A stretch of DNA of 44,184 nucleotides from Gammaproteobacteria bacterium (GTDB taxonomy: Bacteria > Pseudomonadota > Gammaproteobacteria > Xanthomonadales > Rhodanobacteraceae), in NCBI GenBank assembly GCA_021324095.1, contig JAJPJT010000112.1, positions 1 to 44,184 of the forward strand, given 5' to 3'. Under the pieces are notes generated by a model. That model saw nothing but the letters and a program-made list of their open reading frames with translations, did not search any database and was not told the origin of the DNA. How positions within the stretch are numbered: the stretch's first letter is position 1; each line of letters starts with the position of its first letter. Below, in pieces: positions 7,991 through 16,469 of the stretch. Position numbers and translations under genes: made by a program.

Positions 7991-8628
7991 AGCGTTCGGA
8001 CGTCGCCGAACTGTTCCGCCGCCTGCGCGACCTCGATCCCGATCCCACGACTGAACTCGAATACCGCACGCCATTCGAGTTGCTGGTCGCGGTGATCCTT
8101 TCGGCGCAGGCCACCGACAGGGGCGTCAACAAGGCCACGAAGCGGTTGTTCCCGATCGCCAACACGCCCGAACGGATCCTCGCGCTGGGCGAGGAAGGAT
8201 TGAAGCGCTACATCTCGACCATCGGCCTGTACAACGCCAAGGCGAAGAACATCCTCGCGACCTGCGCTTTGTTGCTGGAACGCCATCACGGGCAGGTGCC
8301 GCGTACCCGTGAAGCGCTTGAGGCACTGCCGGGCGTCGGCCGCAAGACCGCCAACGTCATCTTGAACACGGTGTTCGGTGAGCCCGCGATCGCCGTGGAC
8401 ACCCATATCTTCCGGGTCTGCAACCGCACCGGGCTCGCCCGCGGCAAGACGGTGCGCCAGGTCGAGGACAAGCTCCAGAAGGTGATACCAGACGAATACA
8501 AGGTGGGGGCGCACCATTGGCTGATCCTGCACGGGCGCTACATCTGCACCGCGCGCAAGCCCAAATGCCCGGAGTGCCCGATTCGCGATCTGTGTGCGTA
8601 CAGGCACAAGACACGCACGCTCACCTGA
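7987..8628 (+). CDS. nth: Endonuclease III (DNA glycosylase/AP lyase)
   Basis: Base-excision repair enzyme that removes oxidised pyrimidines and cleaves the abasic site. The 213 residues align with E. coli Nth without a gap at the key sites. The helix-hairpin-helix LPGVGRKTANVIL carries the catalytic Lys120, Asp138 lies in AVDTHIFRV, and the 4Fe-4S ligands are Cys187, 194, 197 and 203. ATG at 7987 overlaps the stop of the RnfC-like gene (ATGA), indicating translational coupling. nth closes the rnf operon in E. coli and pseudomonads as well, which supports reading this operon as a reduced rnf-nth locus. Confidence 0.97.
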   Translation: MKRSDVAELFRRLRDLDPDPTTELEYRTPFELLVAVILSAQATDRGVNKATKRLFPIANTPERILALGEEGLKRYISTIGLYNAKAKNILATCALLLERHHGQVPRTREALEALPGVGRKTANVILNTVFGEPAIAVDTHIFRVCNRTGLARGKTVRQVEDKLQKVIPDEYKVGAHHWLILHGRYICTARKPKCPECPIRDLCAYRHKTRTLT

Positions 8629-8759
8629 ATGTCGAGCACGGCAACATCATCAGTGGTTAAGCGCCGCAACGATAAGATGTTTTTTCTACGGTAGGTGGAC
8701 GGCGATGGCCACCGCAAGGAAGATGCCCGGCGCCGCGGGCACGAACGAGAGGACTCACC

Positions 8760-9317
8760 ATGACGTACAACACGCAACTTGTTATCGCACTTGGCGCGCT
8801 GCTTGCAGCAGCAGCCGGCCCCGCGGCCGTCGCCCAGACCACGCCGCCGAAGCAGCCGGTGCAGGCGCAGCAGTTGGGCCAACCGCAGCCGCCCACAGAG
8901 CAGATGAATACGGAGCAACGCCTGGAGAACCGGCAACAGATGCAACGGACGGGCATGCAGCAGGCCATGAACCAGCAATGGCAGCAAATGGCCAACGGCA
9001 GCGGCAAGGTGTCGAAGAACGAGTATGACCGCTACTGGAAACAGCAATTCCGGATGGCCGATACCAATCACGACGGCAAGCTGAGCCGGCAGGAATGCCT
9101 CGCCGCCGTGCAGAAGGCGAATGGCGCCAATTTCAGCCAGGTGAAATTCAACCAGATGTGGAATGAGGCAAGCCATCATGGCTACATCACCCCGAGCGAA
9201 GATCTGGCCTGGCACGACATGCAGTTCAGCAAGGCGACCCGCGGCAAAACCGAATTGACCAAAACGGAATTCCGCCAGGCCATCGATTCGCGCAACCAAT
9301 CGCTGGCGAGCCTGTAG
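8760..9317 (+). CDS. Secreted EF-hand domain protein
   Basis: A 185-residue exported protein. The signal peptide (about 1-26, ending AAVAQ) is followed by a Gln/Pro-rich stretch with repeated QQM and Q-rich segments (30-78). One canonical EF-hand calcium loop is present at 101-112 (DTNHDGKLSRQE: D101, N103, D105, E112). A second, degenerate pair may lie at about 145-175 (HHGYITPSEDLAWHD and KTELTKTEFRQA), which keeps the spacing but lacks the acidic ligands. Probably periplasmic and calcium-binding; no enzymatic motif is seen. The ribosome site GAGAGGA is 7 nt before the ATG. It stands alone, 131 bp after nth. Confidence 0.85.
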   Translation: MTYNTQLVIALGALLAAAAGPAAVAQTTPPKQPVQAQQLGQPQPPTEQMNTEQRLENRQQMQRTGMQQAMNQQWQQMANGSGKVSKNEYDRYWKQQFRMADTNHDGKLSRQECLAAVQKANGANFSQVKFNQMWNEASHHGYITPSEDLAWHDMQFSKATRGKTELTKTEFRQAIDSRNQSLASL

Positions 9318-9415
9318 AGAACCAGCGGGTGACGCATGGGTGCGCATTCGCGTGGGCTGCCTAAGCGCGGCGCCGTCCGGCAATAATGGGCCGAAGTGTG
9401 CTGGCTCGCTTCTCT

Positions 9416-9516
9416 GCTCGTCCTGAGCACAGGCCGTAGGCCAGACTCGAAGGACACGCTTCGACTCGCTGCGCACAGCCTGTCCTGAGCCCGTCGAAGG
9501 GCTCAGCGCGAACGGG
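9416..9516. repeat. Dispersed intergenic repeat (GAGCCCGTCGAAGGGCTC type)
   Basis: CTGAGCCC (9485-9492), loop GTCGAA, GGGCTCAG (9499-9506) is a perfect 8-bp hairpin. A related partial copy (GTCCTGAGCACAGGC) lies at about 9420-9434. The motif 'cccgtcgaagggctcag..cgaac' is a common dispersed repeat in high-GC proteobacteria. It fills much of the 252-bp gap between the EF-hand gene and rnt. Confidence 0.65.
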
Positions 9517-9569
9517 ACTGTTGCAAGCAATCGGCGTGCGAGCGAAAGCCGTGCTGATATGCTGGCCGG

Positions 9570-10223
9570 ATGCACAAGCAGATCGAGGCGTACGCGGAGC
9601 GCATGTCCACGCGCTTTCGGGGTTTCCTGCCGGTCGTCGTGGACGTGGAAACGGGTGGTTTCGACCCGCATCGCGACGCACTGCTGGAAATCGCCGCGGT
9701 GATCGTGAGCATGGATGGCCGCGGCAGGATTACGCCCGAGCCGGTCGTCTCCACCCATGTCGAAGCCTTTGCGGGGTCGAACATCGACCCGAAATCGCTG
9801 GAAATCACCGGCATTGATCCGGACCAGCCGCTGCGTGCGGCGCTGCCCGAGCGCGCCGCGCTGGATTTGATCTTCAAGCCGGTGCGCGCGGCGATCAAGG
9901 CTACCGGCTGTCAGCGCGCGATCCTGGTGGGGCACAACGCGGCGTTCGACCTCGGCTTCCTCAATGCGGCCGTGCGCCGCACAGGGCACAAGCGCAATCC
10001 CTTTCACCCGTTCTCGTGCTTCGATACCGCGACGCTGGGCGGGCTCGCGTACGGGCAGACCGTGCTGTCACGCGCCGTGCAGGCGGCGGGCTTTGAATGG
10101 AATGCCAACGAGGCGCACTCGGCGGTGTACGACGCCGAACGCACAGCCGCCCTGTTCTGCGCGATCGTCCACCGCTGGCGGGACCTCGAGGAACTGGAAC
10201 GCGAGCGGGTCAGCGCGGCCTGA
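9570..10223 (+). CDS. rnt: Ribonuclease T
   Basis: A DEDDh 3'-5' exoribonuclease of 217 residues that trims the 3' ends of tRNAs and other stable RNAs. All four acidic residues and the histidine are visible: [12 protein letters not shown] (D25, E27), [11 protein letters not shown] (D127) and [12 protein letters not shown] (H183, D188). Length and spacing match RNase T rather than the DnaQ proofreading subunit. ATG at 9570 has a weak ribosome site; a second in-frame ATG (9603) would remove 11 residues. The stop codon forms the outer arm of a hairpin shared with the convergent glycosyltransferase gene. Confidence 0.94.
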   Translation: MHKQIEAYAERMSTRFRGFLPVVVDVETGGFDPHRDALLEIAAVIVSMDGRGRITPEPVVSTHVEAFAGSNIDPKSLEITGIDPDQPLRAALPERAALDLIFKPVRAAIKATGCQRAILVGHNAAFDLGFLNAAVRRTGHKRNPFHPFSCFDTATLGGLAYGQTVLSRAVQAAGFEWNANEAHSAVYDAERTAALFCAIVHRWRDLEELERERVSAA

Positions 10224-10250
10224 AGCGCGGCGCCAGCCCAGCGCGCTTCA
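10221..10250. terminator. Bidirectional hairpin between rnt and the glycosyltransferase gene
   Basis: TGAAGCGCG (10221-10229) and CGCGCTTCA (10242-10250) are perfect complements with a 12-nt loop. The first three bases are the rnt stop codon and the last three are the stop codon of the convergent minus-strand gene. There is no U-run, so it is a terminator-like or transcript-protecting structure rather than a textbook intrinsic terminator. Confidence 0.55.
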
Positions 10251-11198
10251 ATCGACGTCCGGCGGCGGCGTGGTGCGTCCGGCGATCCCGGTCCGCAACC
10301 CCGCGAGCATGCAGCGCAGGTTCTTCCGCCGCGGGGAAATCAGCAGCGAAAACAGCAGCAGCTTGACCACGAGCCGCGGCACGTCCTGCGCGATCCAGCG
10401 ACCCGGCGTATGCGCGCGACGGTAAAGCAACACACGATTGCGCATCATGTAAAAGAGCCGCCGCGGCGTGTGCACCACAAGGCCGCGTCTGAAACCAGGC
10501 ACTGCCTGCCGGCTTTCACCCAGGCGGTGACGCATGTGCGCCGCGCAAACGCCATACAAGCCGTGGCCCGTGGCAGCCGCGCGAAAACACCAGTCCAGAT
10601 CGACATTGTCGATGAACAGCGCATCGTCCATGCCGCCGATCTCGTCGAGCGCCGCGAGTGGGATCAGGCTCCCGGACGTGATCAGGAAATCGCAGCGGAT
10701 TTCCGTGCATCGGCCGTCGCAGCGCAGCTTTCGGTTGAACGGGAACCGGATGCGAACGAAAGGCGCGTCAACGGGCTCGCGCGCGTCGCGGAAACACGGG
10801 CCGACCGCTGCAACCTTCCCGCGCGACGCCAGTTCGGCGATCGCGGCCTGCAGGTTCGACACCATGTCCGGCGCGGGGATGCTGTCCTGGTCCATCAGCA
10901 GGACATGCGACACGCCGTCGAGTTTGCGCGCGGAGGCGATCCCCGCGTTCAACGCATGCGCGAGACCACGGTTTTCCGGCAACGCCTGCAGCGACACCTT
11001 GGGCTGGCTGGCGCAAAAGTCGCGGAAGCGTGGATCGGGACTGGCGTTGTCGACCAGCACCACGTGCCCCACTTGCGGCGCCAGCGCAGCGATCTGTTCG
11101 GTCAGCACCGAAAGATCAGGATGGTGCGTCACCAGCACCGCGCAAACAGCATTCGCGTCTATTGGAGACGCTTGGTCCGGAACGGCGGCCTCAATCAC
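10248..11198 (-). CDS. Family 2 glycosyltransferase (rhamnosyltransferase-like)
   Basis: A 316-residue GT-A fold glycosyltransferase resembling RfbF/WbbL-type rhamnosyltransferases used in surface polysaccharide synthesis. Residues 17-60 give the nucleotide-sugar fold start (AVLVTHHPDLSVLTEQI..VVLVDNASPD). PENRGLAHALNAGI (about 80) and LLMDQDSIPAPDM (the metal-binding DxD-like DQDS at about 103-106) follow. The acceptor region has LFIDNVDLDWCFRA (about 193-206), the conserved ED-like block. A C-terminal amphipathic or hydrophobic stretch (VVKLLLFSLLISPRRKN) may touch the membrane. The start is GTG at 11198; no ATG is near. It is on the same strand as the SDR gene 121 bp upstream. No other polysaccharide genes are in view. 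Confidence 0.85.
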   Translation of the reverse strand: MIEAAVPDQASPIDANAVCAVLVTHHPDLSVLTEQIAALAPQVGHVVLVDNASPDPRFRDFCASQPKVSLQALPENRGLAHALNAGIASARKLDGVSHVLLMDQDSIPAPDMVSNLQAAIAELASRGKVAAVGPCFRDAREPVDAPFVRIRFPFNRKLRCDGRCTEIRCDFLITSGSLIPLAALDEIGGMDDALFIDNVDLDWCFRAAATGHGLYGVCAAHMRHRLGESRQAVPGFRRGLVVHTPRRLFYMMRNRVLLYRRAHTPGRWIAQDVPRLVVKLLLFSLLISPRRKNLRCMLAGLRTGIAGRTTPPPDVD

Positions 11199-11319
11199 GG
11201 ATCACCGGCCGGCAAGCGCGTGCCGCGGGGCTCCGATACGACGGCGGATCGCGCGGACATACAACGATGGTTTGGCAGGACGGCAGCACGCAGCGATTGT
11301 CGCCGCGCGGACGGAGACT

Positions 11320-12201
11320 TCAAAGCCCCCAGCACGTGCGGTCTGGATGAAACCCGCAAGGATGCACGCCGAGCAACCGTTCAAGCTCTGTGTTGTCGGC
11401 GATCAGATCCTGTTCCAGACGTGCCAACGGTCCGCGCAGCGCCGGCAGCAGCCGGGCCCCCGCGCGGATCAGCGGCGCCGGCACCCGCACCGGCAGCGTG
11501 CGAAAGGGCAGGCTCGAGCGCACGCGCCTGAACATTTCCGCGGCCGGCAGGCGCTCGCCGCCACCGATGGGAATCACGTGCCCCGCTCCGGCACCATCGA
11601 GCGCATGCGTTACCGCGGCTGCGATATCCGCAGCATGCACGGGCTGGCGCAATCCGGAACCGGCCGGCAGTCCGAACACGCGCCAGCGTGCGGCACGGCG
11701 TACCAGCGGCGTGAGGCTGCGATCGCGCGCCGCGCCATAGATCAGCGTGGGGCGCAGGATCGTCCACGCGATGCCGCGACGCTCGCACGCCCGCGCGAGC
11801 GCGGCTTCGCCGTCGCGCAGGCGGCGCGCCAGTTCGCGCTCGGCCGTGACCGTCGATGCCTGCTTGCTTTCGGCACTCATGGAACTGGTCGCGACGGCGC
11901 GCGCAAGGCGCGGTGCGGCGCCCGAATCGATCCATGCGGCCAAAGCGTCCAGTGGCGCAAAGCTGCATACCGAGGCAACCGCTTCTGCGGTTGGCGGCGG
12001 CCGTGGCAGCGCGCCCCGCATCCATTCGATGCCCACCAAGGGTGGCTGCCGATTGCGCGACAACGCCAGCACCCGCACACCTGCGTGCACCAACTCCGGC
12101 AACAGGAAATGGCCGATCTGGCTGCTGGCGCCACAGACCAGCACCGCATCCGTTTGCCAGGCGTGGGTGGGCGTATCGCTGGCGCCGTTCACGTCATCCA
12201 C
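11320..12201 (-). CDS. Atypical NAD(P)-binding SDR (NAD-dependent epimerase/dehydratase-like)
   Basis: A 293-residue Rossmann-fold protein of the extended or atypical SDR group. The nucleotide-binding motif is VLVCGASSQIGHFLLPEL (GxSxxxG, residues about 20-37). The usual catalytic YxxxK is not seen: the expected region reads ATSSMSAESKQAS, with Ser in place of Tyr. The substrate-pocket block ILRPTLIYGAARD (about 148-160) and a later PVHAADIAAAV (about 188-198) are typical of NDUFA9-like or nucleoside-diphosphate-sugar epimerase families. It may therefore bind a cofactor without normal dehydrogenase chemistry. It precedes the glycosyltransferase on the same strand; a joint role in sugar or lipid metabolism is only a guess. 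Confidence 0.78.
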   Translation of the reverse strand: MDDVNGASDTPTHAWQTDAVLVCGASSQIGHFLLPELVHAGVRVLALSRNRQPPLVGIEWMRGALPRPPPTAEAVASVCSFAPLDALAAWIDSGAAPRLARAVATSSMSAESKQASTVTAERELARRLRDGEAALARACERRGIAWTILRPTLIYGAARDRSLTPLVRRAARWRVFGLPAGSGLRQPVHAADIAAAVTHALDGAGAGHVIPIGGGERLPAAEMFRRVRSSLPFRTLPVRVPAPLIRAGARLLPALRGPLARLEQDLIADNTELERLLGVHPCGFHPDRTCWGL

Positions 12202-12283
12202 ACCTGTTCAAGGCCAAGTCCCCGTCAGCCGCTCGCGCGACCCGCTCGTCTCTGTGACTCAAGGAAAGGAGATAGCGTATTTT

Positions 12284-12397
12284 CTGGAACCCGTGCAACA
12301 CACATCCCTGGCCTGCACGGGATGAGTTCATTTTTTCACTGGATCCCGTGTCGTCGCACATCCCTGTGCTGCACGGGATGAGTTCATCCTGAACTCA
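12284..12397. repeat. Two REP-like palindromic units abutting the TPR gene stop codon
   Basis: Unit 1 (12284-12331) and unit 2 (12339-12397) share the layout CTGGAtCCCGTG...GCACGGGATGAGTTCA. Within each, CCCGTG and CACGGG arms form a stem. Unit 2 ends in a second perfect 8-bp hairpin, TGAGTTCA (12379-12386), loop TCC, TGAACTCA (12390-12397). The last three bases are the complement of the TPR gene's TGA stop. The same family recurs at 17492-17828. Confidence 0.75.
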
Positions 12398-14107
12398 ATT
12401 GTCGTGACGGATGCGTGCGTCCACTGCGCTGATGCGTGGATCCTGTGGCACCAGGCGTTGCGCTTCGCGCAACGCCGCACGCGCGGCCCCCACCTCGCCC
12501 AACCCGACGTAATGGTCGGCGCGGTCCAGCCAGGCACTCCCCAAGTCATGCCGCATCGAAGGCGTCGCCGGATCGCCAGGATCAAGTTGCTCCAGCGTCG
12601 CCAGCATGTCGTACGCGTGATCCAGGTTGTCTTCGTGCAGCGCCTGCCGGAACTGCGCCCGGGTCACCTCCGGCAGGGCGCGCAGTCCCGCCTGCGCGTC
12701 AGGGTCATTGCCGTCGATGCCGAGTGCGGCACGGTACAGATCGTAGGCGCTGTTGCCCGGCGGCAACATGATGTCGCCCTTGCGCGCCGCGATCTGGGCA
12801 CGCGCGACGAGTTGCGAGACCTTCGCGGATTCGTCCGGCGTCAATGGCGGCGGAGCAGGCACCGACGAAGCCGCCGCGACTTGCGTGTTCCCGCCCGCGA
12901 GGCGCGAGCGCGCCGCGGCGAGATCGGCCGATTTCGGCGCCAGCGCCGCCGCCTGATCCAACAGCGCTTTCGCATCGCGGGTGTGCCCGGCGTCGATCGC
13001 CGCGTTGGCCTGCACGACAAGCGCCTCCGCGACCTGCCCCAGCCCGGCCTGCGCCGTGACATTGCCGGGATCGGCTTTCAGCGCCGCCTTGAACTGCGCC
13101 TCCGCATTGTCATCACCGGTACCGCTGATCCTGCCCGCGCGCAGGTCCGCCTGGCCTTGCGCAAGATACTGGTCACGCTGCGCGTCGGCGGCCCTGTCGG
13201 CCGCAGCGATGTTCGCGCGCAGGGTTGGAAGTTGCGAGTAACCGGGCAGCAGACTCGCCAGATTTGCTAGCGTCTGCTTCGCGCCTGCGCGATCGCCGTT
13301 GCCAAGTTGACCCTGGATGCGGGTCGCGAGCAGGTCACCAATCTGGTTCATGCCATGTCGCGCCACCGCGTTGTGCGGATCGCCCGCCAATACCTTGCCG
13401 AACAGCGCCGCGGCGCCATCGCTGCCGTCGATGTGACCGTTCGCGAGAGCAGCGCGAGCCTGGCTGACCAGCACGTCCGCGTTCGCGCTGCTCAGAACCG
13501 CTTTCGCAAGTGCCTGGTCGACCGCCGTGACATCTGCGCCGCCGCCCAGCAGGCTGCGTGCTTCCTCCAAGGATGCACGCGCGTTCGCGTAGTCACGTTG
13601 CTGGAGGGCAACCTTCGCGCGCGCCAACTCGGCGTTCCCGACCTTCTGCAACCCGTTCAGCGCCTGCTCGTTGTCGGGATCGAGCGCGCGCGCAGCCTCG
13701 TAGAGATCCCGCGCGCTGTCGGGGCCACCTGACAAGTTGCCCGCCGCGTACGCCTTGTCGGCGCGCGTCAAGAGCGAATTCAATTGGGTTTGCGGTATCA
13801 ATCCGCTGAGCATGGCCTGGTGAGTCCACGCCCATGCGCCGCCGCCAACGAGGATCACGATGACGACGAGTGCAGGCCACCAGCGGAGCTGCGGGCGCGG
13901 CCTGTCATTCCGTTTCGGGCGCGCGTTGAACGGCGGCTTCCGTGGCGGCGGCTTGCGCGGCGGCGGTTCCGTGGGCGTTTCAGGCGCAAAGGCACGCCGC
14001 TGCACACTGTCGAGGCGTGCATTGGTGTCGAGGTGATCGAGATTGCCGATCACCGGCTCGGTGCGCCGCGGCTTGCCCTGCCCGGGAGCGTCGTTTCGAT
14101 CGTTCAT
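12395..14107 (-). CDS. TPR-repeat membrane protein of unknown function
   Basis: A 570-residue protein with a cytoplasmic Pro/Arg-rich N-terminus (about 1-75, including PPPRKPPPRKPP) and a single membrane helix at about 77-95 (WWPALVVIVILVGGGAWAW). A long series of Ala-rich helical repeats runs to the end, matching tetratricopeptide-type pairs (for example ARDLYEAARALDPDNEQALNGL and AEAQFKAALKADPGNVTAQAGLGQVAEAL). It probably acts as an assembly scaffold facing the periplasm. Start: ATG at 14107; an in-frame upstream start at 14203 would run through low-quality sequence. Related proteins occur in xanthomonads without a known role. relA lies 151 bp upstream on the same strand, and the stop codon lies in a REP-type hairpin. 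Confidence 0.75.
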   Translation of the reverse strand: MNDRNDAPGQGKPRRTEPVIGNLDHLDTNARLDSVQRRAFAPETPTEPPPRKPPPRKPPFNARPKRNDRPRPQLRWWPALVVIVILVGGGAWAWTHQAMLSGLIPQTQLNSLLTRADKAYAAGNLSGGPDSARDLYEAARALDPDNEQALNGLQKVGNAELARAKVALQQRDYANARASLEEARSLLGGGADVTAVDQALAKAVLSSANADVLVSQARAALANGHIDGSDGAAALFGKVLAGDPHNAVARHGMNQIGDLLATRIQGQLGNGDRAGAKQTLANLASLLPGYSQLPTLRANIAAADRAADAQRDQYLAQGQADLRAGRISGTGDDNAEAQFKAALKADPGNVTAQAGLGQVAEALVVQANAAIDAGHTRDAKALLDQAAALAPKSADLAAARSRLAGGNTQVAAASSVPAPPPLTPDESAKVSQLVARAQIAARKGDIMLPPGNSAYDLYRAALGIDGNDPDAQAGLRALPEVTRAQFRQALHEDNLDHAYDMLATLEQLDPGDPATPSMRHDLGSAWLDRADHYVGLGEVGAARAALREAQRLVPQDPRISAVDARIRHDN

Positions 14108-14258
14108 ACCAAATCCGTCGCAGGGCCAGCGCCCGGCGTAGTGATCTCCGCCCATGAGACCATCGCGACTATGCGCCGGTTCCTGCGCCAGAGCCGTCCG
14201 CAAACGGATTCATCTTAACATTCGGTCCCAGGCGTACCGGGCCGGGCACACGACCCAT

Positions 14259-16346
14259 TCAGCCGCTGGCAAGACGCCGTGCTTCGGTCACGTTCGCCAG
14301 CGCGGACAGTTTCGTCAGCAACGCGGACAGTTCCCCGAAATCGTGCAGGCGCAGCGTCAAGTGCATCGTCAGCTCGCCACGATCCCGATCGCTGTAGCTG
14401 TTGGAAGCGACGATCCGCGCCCCGGCGTTGGTGATGACGTTGGTGATGTCCCGTTGCAAATCGCGCCGGTCATAACCCAGCACGACGATTGCAACCTCAT
14501 AGGCGCGATCAGGCGCGCTTTGCCAGCGGACCTCGATTACGCGTTCCGGGTTGTTGGTGCGCAGCCGCGCCAGCGCCGCGCAATCGTTCCGGTGCACCGT
14601 GACGCCACGGCCCCGCGTCACATAGCCCGACACCTCGTCGCCCGGCAACGGCCGGCAGCAACGCGCCAGCGTGGTCAAAAGATTTCCGACGCCTTCCACG
14701 GTCAACGCGCCAGGTTTGTCGCCACCGCGCGTCGGCTTGCGTGATGGCGCCGCCACTGCTGGTGGAGTGGGCTGCGCATCGAGCATCGCACGCGTCAACT
14801 GGGCCACGCCCACCTCGCCCAGCGCCAGTCCGACCAGCAGATCGTCGCGCGTCTTGCGGCCCAGCCGCGCCGGCAAGCGTTCCAGCAGTTCCTCCGGAAC
14901 CGCCAACCGGCGCGCTTCGCGCTCGAGGATTTGGCGGCCGGCAGCGACATTCGCGGCGAGGTCTTCACGCCGGAACCATGCGCGCAACTTGCCGCGCGCG
15001 CTGGCGGTCGCGAGATAACCGGACTGCGGCGACAACCAGTCGCGGCTCGGCGCGGGATCGCGTGCGGTGAGGATTTCGACGCGATCGCCGCTGGCCGGCT
15101 GGTACGTCAATGGGACGATCCGCCCGTTGACCTTGGCGCCGCGGCAGCGGTGTCCGACCATCGTGTGCACGTGGTAGGCGAAATCGAGCACGGTCGCGCC
15201 TGCCTGGAGATCGATCACCGCGCCTTTCGGCGTCAGCAGGTAGACGCGATCCTCCGCGAGTTCCGAACGCAGCTCGGCGGCGAGCGACGCGTCATCTTCA
15301 TCATCGGCGCGCGCTTCCAGCAGCTTGCGCATCCACGCGACGCGCGCCTGATAGGCGGCGTCGCCCTGGCCGCCTTCCTTGTAGCGCCAGTGTGCGGCGA
15401 CGCCGAGTTCGGCGCCGCGATGCATTTCCTCGGTGCGGATCTGTACTTCCAGCGTCTTGCCGTCCGGCCCGATCACCGCCGTGTGCAGCGAGCGGTAATC
15501 GTTGCCCTTGGGCCGCGCGATGTAGTCATCGAATTCCTGCGGAATGATCGGCCACAGTCCGTGCACCACGCCGAGCACCGCATAACAATCGGACACGTTG
15601 GCTGTCAGCACGCGCAGCGCGCGGATGTCGTAGAGCTCGCCGAAGCCGACGTGCTTGCGCTGCATCTTCCGCCAGATCGAATAGATGTGCTTGGCGCGGC
15701 CGTTGACGCTCGCCCCGATGTCGTGCGCGGCCAACGCAGTCTGCAATTGCTCGACGCATCGTGAAATCCACGCTTCGCGATCGGCGCGCCGCTCGTCCAG
15801 CAATGCGGCGATGCGATGGTAGGTATCAGGCTGCAGATAACGGAACGCGAGGTCCTCGAGCTCCCATTTCCATTGCCCGATGCCCAGCCGATTGGCGAGC
15901 GGCGCATGGATGTCGCGGGTCAACTGGGCAAGTTCGCGGCGCTCGCTCTCGGGCAGCGCGGCTGCGGCACGCATCAGCGCAAGCTGCCGCGCGAGCAGCA
16001 GATACACCACGCGCAGGTCCCGGATGATCGCGAGCAGCAAACGCCGAAGGCCTTCCGCGTTGCCGCCGGCGTCATGCGCTGCATGCAATGCCCACACGCG
16101 CTCTGCCTGTTGCTGCCCCTCGACCAACCGTCGCAGGGTTTCCGAAGCGTGCGCTCGAGCCGATTCCCATGAGTCGGGATCGTCTCCTGCGGCCGCGTAC
16201 CAGGCTGCAGCGGCGCGCGTCTCTTCGTCGCAACCAACGGCCACGAGCAACGCATCGATCTCTTGCCACAGGCCACGCTCTTTCGCCGGCAATGCAGCGA
16301 CCGGTGCCTCGAACTCGACGTCGCGATGGGTAAAGGGAGATTGCAT
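14259..16346 (-). CDS. relA: GTP pyrophosphokinase RelA (stringent response)
   Basis: Ribosome-associated (p)ppGpp synthetase of 695 residues. The N-terminal hydrolase-like domain lacks the metal-binding HD residues (about 85-130), as in monofunctional RelA. The synthetase domain includes GRAKHIYSIWRKMQRK (about 216-231), YDIRALRVL (239-247) and EFDDYIARPKGNDYRSLHTA (271-290); EFDD is the EXDD signature of RelA rather than the RXKD of SpoT. TGS domain at about 360-425 (VYLLTPKGAVIDLQAGATVLDFAYHVH), a Cys-containing zinc-finger-like region (LARCCRPLPGDEVSGYVTRGRGVTVHRNDC) and a C-terminal ACT domain follow. The ATG at 16346 is preferred; an in-frame start at 16391 would add 15 unlikely residues. 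It is divergent from the secreted protein gene at 16470. Confidence 0.95.
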   Translation of the reverse strand: MQSPFTHRDVEFEAPVAALPAKERGLWQEIDALLVAVGCDEETRAAAAWYAAAGDDPDSWESARAHASETLRRLVEGQQQAERVWALHAAHDAGGNAEGLRRLLLAIIRDLRVVYLLLARQLALMRAAAALPESERRELAQLTRDIHAPLANRLGIGQWKWELEDLAFRYLQPDTYHRIAALLDERRADREAWISRCVEQLQTALAAHDIGASVNGRAKHIYSIWRKMQRKHVGFGELYDIRALRVLTANVSDCYAVLGVVHGLWPIIPQEFDDYIARPKGNDYRSLHTAVIGPDGKTLEVQIRTEEMHRGAELGVAAHWRYKEGGQGDAAYQARVAWMRKLLEARADDEDDASLAAELRSELAEDRVYLLTPKGAVIDLQAGATVLDFAYHVHTMVGHRCRGAKVNGRIVPLTYQPASGDRVEILTARDPAPSRDWLSPQSGYLATASARGKLRAWFRREDLAANVAAGRQILEREARRLAVPEELLERLPARLGRKTRDDLLVGLALGEVGVAQLTRAMLDAQPTPPAVAAPSRKPTRGGDKPGALTVEGVGNLLTTLARCCRPLPGDEVSGYVTRGRGVTVHRNDCAALARLRTNNPERVIEVRWQSAPDRAYEVAIVVLGYDRRDLQRDITNVITNAGARIVASNSYSDRDRGELTMHLTLRLHDFGELSALLTKLSALANVTEARRLASG

Positions 16347-16469
16347 GCGCAAAACAAATCCGGCATTTCTGCCGAACGGGGAAAGCCCCACGAAAGGGCT
16401 TCAGTGTATTAAATTGCTTGTCCGGATACCCCGTGCGACCCGCGTGGGGCACTGCTATCATCGCCCACC

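Noticed and set aside
6172..8607. 811-residue minus-strand open frame opposite the rnf-nth operon
   Set aside because: The plus-strand genes carry full Cys, metal and catalytic motifs; the antisense frame has no recognisable domain.
10534..12381. 615-residue plus-strand frame over the glycosyltransferase and SDR genes
   Set aside because: Antisense shadow without domains; continues into the REP units.
14108..14203. N-terminal extension of the TPR protein
   Set aside because: An upstream in-frame start would add 32 residues of unlikely sequence; ATG 14107 gives a Pro-rich N-terminus and a membrane helix at a plausible place.
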